A stretch of 34,333 nucleotides of DNA. It comes from Euprymna scolopes. Its lineage: Eukaryota; Mollusca; Cephalopoda; Sepiida; Sepiolidae. Each line of letters starts with the position of its first letter. The first letter of the stretch is position 1. A program made the translations under genes and the position numbers. The notes below the pieces were generated by a model. It was not told the origin of the DNA and did not search any database. It saw only the letters and a list, made by a program, of their open reading frames with translations. This document shows, piece by piece, positions 20,849 to 30,007 of this stretch. The stretch lies in NCBI GenBank assembly GCA_024364805.1, contig CM044502.1:76260411-76294743 (forward strand), given 5' to 3'.

Positions 20849-22683
20849 TTTAATTTTTTTTTTTTTACAAAGGCATCACCACATTATCAAGGCCCAGAGG
20901 CCACTCAAGGATAAGGGTTAAAGAGTGTACAGTAGAAATTGGTCAATATAGTAATCATTAGTAATGAAAATTTGGTAAATTTAATAACTTATATGGAACG
21001 GCTCATCAAGAACTTAAAGAACTTATTTACTTTAGACTTGAACACAACCATATTGTAGTCAGCCGGAAAGCAGGAAAACGGAAGACAATTCCACAGGCGT
21101 GCAGTTCTAAGAAAGAAGCTTTGTTCATGGAATCTACGTTTAGGTTTAGGCACAGATAAAGAGTGGGGGAAATTATTGATAGTGTTTACAGCTAGACGAG
21201 TGTTTCTTGTGAAAGTTTGGCGAGGGGAGACCATAGATTGAAGCTCAGTTGAACGCTTTCCATGAAAATAACGATACATCAGAGACAAACTCGCAACATC
21301 TCTTCTGTGAGATAGAGGTTGCAAGGAGGAGAAAAGGACATCTCCTACGAGGCTACGAAGTCCATTTTGAACTCTATCAAGGCAGGACAAGTCCTTTCTA
21401 GCAGCTCCTGCCCAGATGTGGCAACAGTATTCCATCCTTGGACGTACCTGGCTCTTATATAGGTAGAGAATAGCATCAGCAGTGAGATATCTACTGGATC
21501 GATAGAAAGATCCCACCATTTTTCCAGCGGCCTTGGCAACAGATTTGATATACGTGTTCCATTTAAGATCAGGAGTAATGGTCAAGCCCAGAAGCTTGTC
21601 AAAACTTGAGGCCTCCTGAAGACGAGAGCCATTCATTTCAATTGATGACAAATGTGGATTAGAATGTTGATGATGTAAAGAGAGAAGCTTGGTTTTAGAT
21701 GCATTAAAAGTAACCAGCCACTCCTTTCCCCATTGTACTACGTGCTCAAGATCAGAGGAGAGAGAATTGGAGAGAACTTGGTCGTTTACTGTCTTAGATG
21801 TGGTACCATAAATGGTAGTGTCGTCAGCATAAATGTCTACAAATGATGTAAGGATATGATTTGGAAGATCATTAATGTAGATCAGGAAAAGAGTTGGGCC
21901 CAGGATGGATCCCTGAGGGACACCGGCATTAATACTGTGAGCTTCTGATTTTTGCCCCTCAACTACTACTCTTATGAACCTATCAGAAAGAAATGATTTA
22001 ATAATTGAGAAGACTTTTCCAGCTATACCATAGCTAGCGATCTTATGAAGTAAACCTTTATGCCATACCCTATCAAAGGCTTTAGATATGTCAAGAGCAA
22101 TTGCCCTAGAAAGATTGCCACCGTCGAGAGATTTGCTAATCCTATGCGATATAACTGTAAGGACATCTGCTGTAGATCTAGAAGAACGGAAACCATATTG
22201 AGTGTCACTAAGAAGGTTATTTTTGTTGAGATGTTTGATTACTTCTGTATTTAACACAGATTCTAGCAACTTACTCATGACGCACAGGAGACTTATTGGC
22301 CTGTACTGAGAGGGGGATGAGCGATCACCTGAATTCTTAAATACAGGGCATACTGATGAGATTTTCCAGGGAGATGGGAAACTATTCTCCTTAAGACAAC
22401 GTTTAAACAGTTTTGTAAGTATGGGCGCTAATTCAGGTTGAAGTTTTTTGAGTACTATAATTGGAATACCATCAGGGCCAGTTGCTTTACTCGAATCAAG
22501 GTTTTTGATTAGCTTCGCAACATCACATACAGATATACGTATATCACATAGCGTGTTTTCTGATACAGGAGGAAATATTGGGGGTTGGCGGTCTTGGTCG
22601 CAAAGGGTAGAATTAGCTGCAAAGTTCTTGACAAAGAGTTTGGCTTTGTCTGATGCTGACGAGATTACCTCAGGTCCATTGAT
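20849..22683 (-). mobile_element. LINE family A, young 5'-truncated copy with unbroken reverse-transcriptase frame
   Basis: The minus-strand frame from 22680 to 20989 is open for 563 codons, from N-G-P-E-V-I-S-S to S-R-S-I and a stop. It contains S-S-K-A-T-G-P-D-G-I-P, S-Q-Y-R-P-I-S-L-L, L-D-I-S-K-A-F-D-R-V-W-H-K, G-V-P-Q-G-S-I-L-G-P, the catalytic Y-A-D-D at about 21831-21820 and a C-terminal region ending near F-K-S-K-V-N-K-F-F. The enzyme copies its own RNA at the target site. The endonuclease and any first frame are missing because the copy is 5'-truncated near 22683, so it cannot move on its own. The tail (CCTTATCCTTGAGTGGCC) leads into an A-rich end, seen as the T run at 20842-20866. 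It sits inside finger 2 of a zinc-finger pseudogene. No target-site duplication was confirmed. Confidence 0.92.
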
Positions 22684-23186
22684 TACAAGTCGGAATTATC
22701 TGTGCATATGCGAACTCATACTGAAGAGAAACCATATAATTGTGACGTATGTGGCTCCTCTTTTTCAGTGAAATCTACATTGTCTCGACACAAGCTAACT
22801 CATACTGGGGGCAAATCATTTATATGTGGTGTGTGTGGTTCTTTGTTCCCAATAAAACCAAATTTGCTGAAACATATGCGTACTCACACTGGTGAGACTT
22901 ACTGAAGTAAAATAAATAAAAAAAAAGTGAGAGACCATATTCTTGTGAAGTATGTGGCTCCGCTTTTCCAGACCAGTCTGCTTTATCTTGGCATAAACCC
23001 TATTGTTGTGAAGTATGTAGTTATTCTTTTTTAAGGAACTCTCAATTGCAGCGGCATATGCGTACACACACTGGAGAGAGACCACATTCTTGTGAAATAT
23101 GTGACGCTTCTTTTACTCAGAAAGAACATTTGCTAAGGCATATGAAAACACACTACAGAGAGAAAGAGAAACTCAATGCCTACTAG
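22684..23186 (+). pseudogene. C2H2 zinc-finger paralogue, 3' part
   Basis: Finger 2 resumes at about 22684 ([11 protein letters not shown]), followed by fingers matching 3 and 4 of the first copy ([19 protein letters not shown], then K-S-F-I-C-G-V-C-G-S-L-F). A stop at about 22903 follows, with A-rich filler. From 22929 the fingers continue in another frame: S-C-E-V-C-G-S-A-F-P-D-Q-S-A-L-S-W-H, then directly C-C-E-V-C-S-Y-S-F with the usual linker deleted, then H-S-C-E-I-C-D-A-S-F with a complete His pair. It ends at TAG 23184-23186. Compared with the 13-finger copy about half the fingers are missing. It is a pseudogene even apart from the LINE insertion. Confidence 0.85.
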
Positions 23187-24289
23187 ACACCATCCTCTGG
23201 TGTCTTTGGTTTCTCTGTACAGGGAATCATTAGAACTTTGACATGAGAATATTTCTCATCGGATGTAAATCTTGACCAAATATAAAAAAAAACATGGTGT
23301 GCTGTCTCTTCAAGCCATTTCCTAAATTGTGAACGAGGACGCCTCTATTAATAGAGAATAACTCTTAATATGAAATAAAAAGCTGTGGACAATGGAGAAA
23401 TGAAAGTAAAAAATAATTAAAAATAAATATACTGGCTGACTGGCAAACAGGATAAAAAAGGAGCCCTTTATCCATATATACATGAGGCAAAAAGAGATAA
23501 GTATAGGTGTAAACCTCTCTGAAAGTGGCACTATAGCCATGACAGGGGTGGACTAAGATCAGTCATCAGGTCTCGATACCAAAAGTATCTAGCTCAAACA
23601 GTTTCAGCAGAAAAGGCTTAAAAGCCCAGCCATGATCTGTTGCTGAAAATAGGCATATAATTTCCAGCTGATGCACATCACCTATAAACAAAGACTCCAT
23701 GATTTAAATCTTTTATTTTCCCTACTGAGCTTATTTACAAACATTATGAAAAGTGTTGGAAATTATCTTAAACAATGTTTTGGGAGTATTGTTAATTTAA
23801 AAAACTAATCTTGCCTGTTTTAAAAATGTCATAAAATCAAAATGAAATATAATAAATATATAAAGAAACTTCATGAGAAAAGAGTCCATGTTGTTTTTTA
23901 CATTATGAAAATGTCAGGAGTGAGACTACCTTATCAGAAAAATTCTTGGACGAGCGTATTTTTTATTTTAAATAATATTCTCAGGTTAGCGGTCATTCAT
24001 TTTTAAATGATATTATTTTGCTGAAAAGAGGTGAAAAACAATTTCAAATATTGTTTTACATGATCTGTGTTTGTGCTTGACATGCGTAAAAATGAAAATT
24101 TAAATTTTTATTCTATTATTGTCGCTATTTTTTTTCTCAAACAATTGACTGAAACAGCCAACACTGAAATCGAAAGTTAAACAAATCTGTATTAATCACA
24201 CTAAGTTCTAGACACAAGTTTTCCAGCTTCACCAAAATTAATTCAAGAAATAAAAAGAGAAAATGACTTATTTTTTCTAGACCAAAATA
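23187..24289. other. No gene seen
   Basis: AT-rich sequence after the zinc-finger pseudogene. A small perfect hairpin (GACACCA, five-base loop, TGGTGTC) lies at 23186-23204 just past the stop. No coding similarity was recognised. Confidence 0.45.
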
Positions 24290-24294
24290 TAAGC

Positions 24295-24500
24295 AACAGA
24301 ACTAATTTTAATTTAATTATGCCAATAATATTGTTGGGTCTGCGTTTGAGGTTGACATTTCTAAAAAAAAATCGCTTTATTCTTAGTTTAATTATATCAA
24401 TAATATTTTGAGGTTTGTGTTCGCACTTGACATTTAAAAAGGGAAATACCTTTTATTTTTAATTACTAATAGTATTGTAGAATCTGTGCTCGTCTTAGCC
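24295..24500 (+). repeat. ~72-bp degenerate tandem repeat, about 3 units
   Basis: Units starting near 24299, 24370 and 24445 share TTTAATTA, then CCAATAATATT or similar, then a TCTGCGTTTGAGGTTGACAT-like end. A related piece occurs at about 24040-24090 (ATCTGTGTTTGTGCTTGACAT). Confidence 0.6.
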
Positions 24501-25150
24501 AGGAAAGTCTAGCATTGCAGAGGGTTGAATAAGTGAATGGGGTCAATCAACCGTCTAACTAAAGAAAGTATGCACAAAGCAAGTATGTAATACTAATAGC
24601 AAAGAGATGACAGATTATTGGTTAAATGCAGAAAAACGGTAAAATGTGTGGCAATGGAAATTGTATATCTGGATCATTTGGAGCAAGACGGGTGTCTCAC
24701 AGGGTTGGAATTCATGAGTCCCTGCGTTAGGATGACATGCCTCAGGTTGATTCGGGCCATATAAATGGGGCCCGGTGCTGTAAACTGGCAGCTGGACGTT
24801 AGTATTTGTAAACAAAAACAGTAACCATAACTTGATACAGCAACAAATCCATTTTATTGATCCTGGTTGCAGAAGGTTGAAAAGTGAGATGCCAATCGAC
24901 CATACAACTAAAAAAGTAGACACAAAGAAGTTGTGCCAATAGAAGAAAGAGTACACACGCAGAGAATCATTTAACAAATATAGTAAATATGTTTTATTTG
25001 CCAGAAAAAATGGTAAATTGTATGGAAATGGAGGTGATGAATCAGGATAATAAGAGCAGGCGTCTTACCAAATTGAAATTTGTGCATTCCTAAAGTAAGA
25101 TTATGTGTCTTAGATTGGTCCGTGTCGTCTACACAGGATCTGATGTCAGA
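24500..25150 (+). repeat. Tandem duplication of a ~353-bp unit, two copies
   Basis: GCAGAGGGTTGAATAAGTGA at 24516 recurs as GCAGAAGGTTGAAAAGTGAG at 24869. Later landmarks follow in step, such as AAAAAACGGTAAAATGTGTGG-like, GAGCAAGACGGGTGTCT against GAGCAGGCGTCTTACC, and GGTTGATTCGGGCC against GATTGGTCCGTGTCG. The units are well diverged. Function is unknown. Confidence 0.65.
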
Positions 25151-25167
25151 AAATGATAGCTGGATGG

Positions 25168-25290
25168 CGAAGGGCGGTGGAACTGGTAACTGGACGTCAG
25201 TGAGCATTGAAACAGGTAGCTGGATGTCAGTGAGAACTGAAACAGGTAGCTGTCCGTTAAGAAGCACTCGAGCTGGAAGTTACACATCAG
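25168..25290 (+). repeat. 30-bp minisatellite, about 4 units
   Basis: The unit resembles GAAACAGGTAGCTGGATGTC followed by AGTGAGAACT. It repeats at about 25178, 25208, 25238 and 25269 with growing divergence. One open frame (25080-25355) reads as a 10-residue repeat (T-G-S-W-M-S-V-R-T-E), a consequence of the 30-bp period and not evidence for a protein. A single related unit occurs at about 24783. Confidence 0.7.
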
Positions 25291-25649
25291 TAAAACTGAA
25301 AACTGTTGGAGTTGGTTGCTATAACCACTGGAGTTGCAGGAAGCTGCAGGAGTAAGATGGTGTCGCGGTCGCGGTGCGCTCACATCGTAGCTTATGTTTT
25401 GCCATGCCGGCCCTTTTTTTCATCGGTGAACAATCTTATATACACCGCCTAGCGGCAAATAACCGTCTTATCAAGTCAAACTGAGTTGAAGTAAACTTAA
25501 TTTCAACGTTTCTCCATGAAAATAGATAGCAAAGATTTTTGTTCCGAGCTGAATCGAATATAAACACAATCAAGTTACACATAGAATTCAAAGAGCCCTT
25601 TTCAGGGCTAGGTTCCTACAAAAGACCTTCCACTTTGTTTACTGTTAGC

Positions 25650-26520
25650 CGTCCTGACGCCTCCTGCAACTTTCAGCGATCCTGCAGCCTTAGCTTCCTG
25701 CATTTCCTGCCTGCAGCCTCAGCGTCCTGCACCTCCTGTCTGCAGCTTCAGCTTCCTGCACCTCCTGCCTGCAGCCTCAGCTTCCTGCACCTCCTGCATG
25801 TAGCCTTCAATTTCCTGCATCTCCTGCCTGCAGACGTCAGCTTCCTGTAGCCTTCAGCATTCTGCAGCCTTCAGCCTCTTGCAGCCGTCGGCTTCCTGCA
25901 TCTTCTGCCTGCAGCCTCAGCTTCCTGCACCTCCTGCCTGCAGCCTTAGCTTCCTGCATCTCCTGTCTGCAGTCTTCAATTTCCTGCATCTCCTGCCTGC
26001 AGTCTCAGCGTCCAGCACCTCCTGCCTGTAGCTTCAGCTTCCTGCACCTCCTGCCTGCAGCCTCAGCTTCCTGCACCTTCTGCCTGCAGTCTTCAACTTC
26101 CTGCATCTCCTGCTTGCAGCCTTCAGTTTCCTGCAGCCGTCAGCTTTCTGCAGCCTTCAGCATCCTGCAGCATTCAGCCTCCTCCAGCCGTCATTTTCCT
26201 GCATCTTCTGCCTGCAGCCTCAGCTTCCTGCACTTCCTGCCTGCAGCCTTTAATATCCTGCATCTCCTGCCTGCAGTCTCAGCGTCCAGCACCTCCTGCC
26301 TGTAGCTTCAGCTTCCTGCATCTCCTGCCTGCAGTCTTCGGCTTCCTGCATCTCCTGCCTGCAGCCTTCAGCTTCCTGCATCACCTGCCTGCAGCCTTCA
26401 GCTTCCTGCAGCCTCAGCTTTCTGCAGCCTTCAGCCTCCTGCCGCCATCAGCATCCTGCATCTTCTGCCTGCAGCCTTTAGCCTTCCTCAGGTGCAGCTC
26501 GGTTCTGCTTTGCAGTCTGC
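25650..26520 (+). repeat. 29-30 bp minisatellite rich in CTGCAG
   Basis: About 29 copies of a unit like CTGCAGCCTCAGCTTCCTGC followed by ACCTCCTGC, varying between 29 and 30 bp. The region is far more GC-rich than its surroundings. Short open frames through it (25539-25850, 26114-26305) are repeat artefacts. A single inverted unit lies just outside the left LTR copy at about 25333-25353. Confidence 0.92.
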
Positions 26521-26551
26521 TGCCTCCCTGTTTCAGTCCTAGACCACTCTA

Positions 26552-27070
26552 TTGTCTAGATCCCCGGTTCCTGACCGATCCAAACCAAGTCAAGACGGTA
26601 GAGCACTCCAACATCCAGCAGACCAGTTCCTACCATATTCATTTCTGACGAATAAAAAGACGATATTTCGTCCTTTAAACCAACATCATGTGTCTGTCAT
26701 TGTTCTTTGCCTATTCACCGTTTGTTTTTGTTTTTGTTTTTTTGCCTGTGTCTACCTTGTTAGTTGTTGGGTCGATTGTCTCTGGACGAATGGCCCTACA
26801 ACAAATGGTGATTCCGACATGATCATCGACACGGGCAAACAGTTGGCAAAGAAGATGGCTAAAAATACCAACGAACCCAACGTGATTCTAAAACACATGC
26901 GGAAAAGATCAGTTGGCAAGGAAGATAACGATAAAGCCAACATCATCCTTGTACACAGACCACAGCTTTTCGAAGAAGATATTTCACCCAGACTTGACCA
27001 ACCAACCACGATCAAACAGTTCGATCGACTCAGCACAAAATCAACACTTTTAACTTCATACAAGATGTAA
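26552..27070 (+). other. Open frame of 172 codons inside the LTR element, unknown product
   Basis: The frame is open but not recognised. Its first half crosses the AATAAA at 26651 and the primer-binding-like site at 26806 and includes a hydrophobic run (about residues 48-74) that may be an accident of T-rich DNA. The second half (after about residue 89) is hydrophilic and Lys-rich. It could be a remnant of a gag-like frame or chance. No domain was identified. Confidence 0.25.
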
Positions 27071-27329
27071 AAAGTTAAGCTCTACGAAAATCAACAACAC
27101 CCTTCAAGGCCATCCAACTCTTCCAATGGATTAAAGAAACAAACCTTCACGGACGCTCATCAAACACATAAAGTCCGCAGACATTACCAGCAGCTGCTAT
27201 GAAAGAAGTTGCACCAGTTTCAAAGAGTTAAGCTGCAATATGCACATTAAAAAATTCAACAACTGGCCGTTCGATGAGGCATTCAACACACCAGGGACCC
27301 AATCGACTCGAACGCCGCACTCCAACACC

Positions 27330-27650
27330 AGTACAGACCCACTTGTACATGGCACTGCAGACTAACTTGCAGAGGAAAAATATCTTGGACAACTGACTTC
27401 AATCATAGTGTGTTACTAATTTTGACTATCATCTCCATAACACGGACCATACAATCGACACGTGCAGATTCACTTGCACATCACTCAACACATTCAATCT
27501 CATCACTTAGATTCTGCAGACGCACTTGCAGACCAAGTTAGTGCAGACCCACTTGCACATATCTCAGCACATACAACCTTATCACTTTGACTCTGCAGAC
27601 TCACTTGCAGACTGACAAACAATTGTGTAGACCCACTTGCACACACCAAT
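27330..27650 (+). repeat. ~80-bp tandem repeat built on TGCAGACYCACTTGCA
   Basis: The 16-base motif recurs near 27463, 27513, 27542, 27594 and 27626, with looser matches near 27335. The longer unit, including CATC and ATCACTT between motifs, has a period of 79-84 bp (27463, 27542, 27626). It lies between the open frame and the purine tract of the LTR element. Confidence 0.65.
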
Positions 27651-27918
27651 CATTCTCAACCAACCCTGCCAATACACAAAATATTATTAATTGAGGACGA
27701 TAAATTATCTAGGGAGAGGGCTTGTTGCGGCGCGCTCACATCGTAGCTTATGTTTTGCCATGCCGGCCATTTTTTTTTCATCGGTGAACAATCTTATATA
27801 CACCGCCTAGCAGCAAATAACCATCTTATCAAGTCAAACTGAGGTGAAATAAACTTAATGTAAACTTTTCTCCATGAAAATAGATAGCAGAGACTTTTGT
27901 TCCGAGCTGAATCGAACA

Positions 27919-29254
27919 GACGGGCAGTCCTTTGGTCTTAATATAATGCTTAGTGCTATGCTTGATGGGGTCCGTGTTTTTAAATGACTGGGAAGGTTGA
28001 GGAAATTTTTGGAGTAACCAGCGGACGTGTAAATCTTTGGGTAAGGCAGCTCTGATTCCGGTGGTAAAAAATTTCGAGGTAGTTCCTCTCACCGAAATCT
28101 TCATTTCGTTGTCTGTCAATGTGTGGTGAGTCATGTCGACAGACAGGTTGAAATGGGCTAAAAAGTCTGCCCCCAAAATTGGAGTGGTCACGCTGGCTAT
28201 GGTGAAATTCCAGAAAAAAATTCCTTCGCATTCCCAGATTTAAGTTTAAAGTTTTCTCGCCAAAAGTGGGTATTTTTGTACCATTGGCGACTTGTAGGCT
28301 GAAAAATTGGGTCCCTGTTGGGTGACCATGCGGTGTCGGTATGACGCTGATTTCCACTCCAGTGTCTATTAAAAAGTTATATCCGTGGATTTTGTCATGG
28401 ATATAAAACAGACGACCTTTTTTATGTGCCCCAGCTACAGTCATCGTCGTTACTGGCTGGAAGGTTCGTTTCCCTGGGCTGGTTTTTTGAACGCACAGGG
28501 TGTAGTGCATTTTCTCGCGTCGACGCCAAATCTCCTGTGGTAGAAGCAAACATCTTGCTTATCTTGTGACGTGGACTGGTTCCTGCTTAAACTTCTTCGC
28601 GTGTAACTTTGCCGCATGTTGTTGTAGTTTCTGGGATAACGTCGGCTAGCTGCTTTGAAAGCTTTTCAACCGTAGACTTTAATTCGGCTAATTCCTCATC
28701 TCGGTTTTGGTCAGGTTGCCGTTGGTGGGCGTATACTTGTTAGCTCCGGGAACTTTCATGAATTCTGTCGGTTATGTCGGCGAGCTTTTCTGTTTCCGTC
28801 TCCTCCGATATCAGAGCGAGGATTTACTTGGTAGTTGGGGGTAATTTACCCAACCTCATGATGCTGTCCGACATTTTGTTGTCTCCCAGCAAGCTTTCAT
28901 ATGGCGACGTAGTTGATAAGACGTACGATCTCCTAACTCAACTTGCATGAATAAGTTATGAAGCATGGCTTCTTTGGAAACACCGGTTTGTTGCAGGATT
29001 GCTTGCTTCAGCGTGTCGTACGGTCTTTCCTCAGGTACATTTTCGAGAAAATCTGTGACTTCCTCTACCACTCTACCACCTCCAACGGCAGTTTTTCCAT
29101 TAGGTAACAATAACGCGCTCGTTGTGACATTACCCATTTAGCGTCAAATATGGCCTGTAATTGGACGAACCATATTTTTTAATTTGTTGGGTTGAAGGTA
29201 GAATATTTAATGCCATGGTTTCGTTGTAGAAGTCTGTCTGTTGAATTTCCATTT
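27919..29254 (-). mobile_element. Gypsy-type element 1: gag and protease fossil
   Basis: The minus strand begins with a gag-like part at 29254-28860. It includes F-V-Q-L-Q-A-I-F-D-A-K-W-V, then F-L-E-N-V-P-E-E-R-P-Y-D-T-L-K and M-L-H-N-L-F-M-Q-V-E-L-G-D-R-T. A retropepsin-like part follows at about 28480-28080, with F-L-I-D-T-G and later P-I-L-G-A-D-F-L-A-H-F. The start of the segment before reverse transcriptase is reached (T-K-H-Y-I-K-T-K-G-L-P-V near 27950). The rest of pol is absent and the sequence joins the LTR at 27918. It is broken in several places. Confidence 0.82.
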
Positions 29255-29396
29255 TGTTTTTTGTTTTATTTTTTGTGTTTTTTAGAGAAAAATTATTTTT
29301 CGTGCGTGCCGTGGATTTGTGTGGAAGAGTTTAATTTACACCGCATGTTTCGTTCAAACCATTCATTTCATTTTAAATTAAGGGGTCATCATTGTT
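29255..29396 (-). other. Leader of Gypsy-type element 1
   Basis: A 140-base stretch between the LTR edge and the gag-like start. It is A-rich on the minus strand and contains the candidate primer-binding site at its start. Confidence 0.5.
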
Positions 29397-29850
29397 TGTT
29401 GCAGACCAGGATATAATAATCCTAACTCACTACAAAAGAAAATAATGAAATGAATGGAAGGAAGGAAAAAATCTCAATTGCTGAATAAAATAAACATGTC
29501 GTTTATTTTCTGTTGAAAATAAATGGTTTAGGTGGAACACGTCTTCAGTTCAGTTGTTAACGACTACGTGTGTGGAAAAAGAGGAATAAAGTAGAGGAAA
29601 GAGAAATGGCAGTCCAGCATGTAGAAAAAGAAAGAGATAGAGGGTTGACCTCAGTAAAGCCGTGCGTGTATGGTAGCAGTCGGCTACGTGGAAAAGTCTT
29701 CAGGCCACAAGATGTGGATGCGAACTTGTCTGGTTGACAAACCAAGGCAAAAGGGAAGAAAGAAGGAAGTTGAACGTTGTTGTTGACTTTTATACCGGGG
29801 TCAGTGTTCTGACTGCGCATGTCTGGATTTCCTTTCAGGGGAAATGACGT
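29397..29850 (-). mobile_element. Gypsy-type element 1: 5' LTR
   Basis: On the minus strand, just ahead of the gag-like part, lies a TATAAAA box (29788-29794), an AATAAA (29502-29507) and an edge reading TCTGCAACA at 29397. Next to that edge TGATGACCCC (about 29382-29391) resembles a primer-binding site. The far edge is hidden by the TG-rich repeat at 29855. This is the expected order for a retroelement LTR feeding the downstream gag. Confidence 0.6.
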
Positions 29851-29854
29851 TGTC

Positions 29855-30005
29855 CATGTGTGCGTACATGTGCGCGTATGTGTGTGTACATGTGTGTACG
29901 TTAGCAAGTGTGTGTATGCACATGAATGTGAGTGTATATACGTGAACGTGAATATATGTACGTGTCTGTGTGTATGTGTGTGCGTACATGTGAGTGTGTG
30001 TATGT
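29855..30005 (+). repeat. TG-rich degenerate microsatellite
   Basis: Alternating TG/CG/TA steps over about 150 bp (TGTGTGCGTACATGTG-like). It separates the LTR of element 1 from the pol end of element 2. The His/Thr-rich frames through it are artefacts. Confidence 0.88.
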
Positions 30006-30007
30006 GA

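Larger units (their letters stand above)
25361..27918 (+). mobile_element. LTR-bounded non-autonomous element with internal minisatellite
   Basis: A ~195-bp sequence at 25361-25560 is repeated in the same direction at 27724-27918. Both start TGT and share CTCACATCGTAGCTTATG and later GTTCCGAGCTGAATCGA. The right copy ends in ACA and has a TATATA near 27796 and an AATAAA near 27847. A purine-rich tract (AGGGAGAGGG) precedes it, as expected before a 3' LTR. Bases next to the outer edges are GATGG and GACGG, a possible imperfect target-site duplication. A second reading is that the 5' LTR runs to about 26800, because TGGTGATTCCGACATGA at 26806 looks like a primer-binding site after CCCTACA; the right copy would then be a truncated LTR. 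No pol or protease was seen inside. It looks like a fossil of uncertain age. Confidence 0.6.

Noticed and set aside
23186-23204. Hairpin after the pseudogene stop as a histone-type 3' end
   Set aside because: The stem is 7 bp with a five-base loop of a different sequence from the histone stem-loop, and nothing suggests a histone gene.
25539-26305. Leu/Pro/Cys-rich open frames as possible repeat proteins
   Set aside because: The period is that of the minisatellite and there is no independent coding signal.
25650-26520. CRISPR-like array
   Set aside because: The repeats are contiguous with no unique spacers and the window is eukaryotic; it is a minisatellite.
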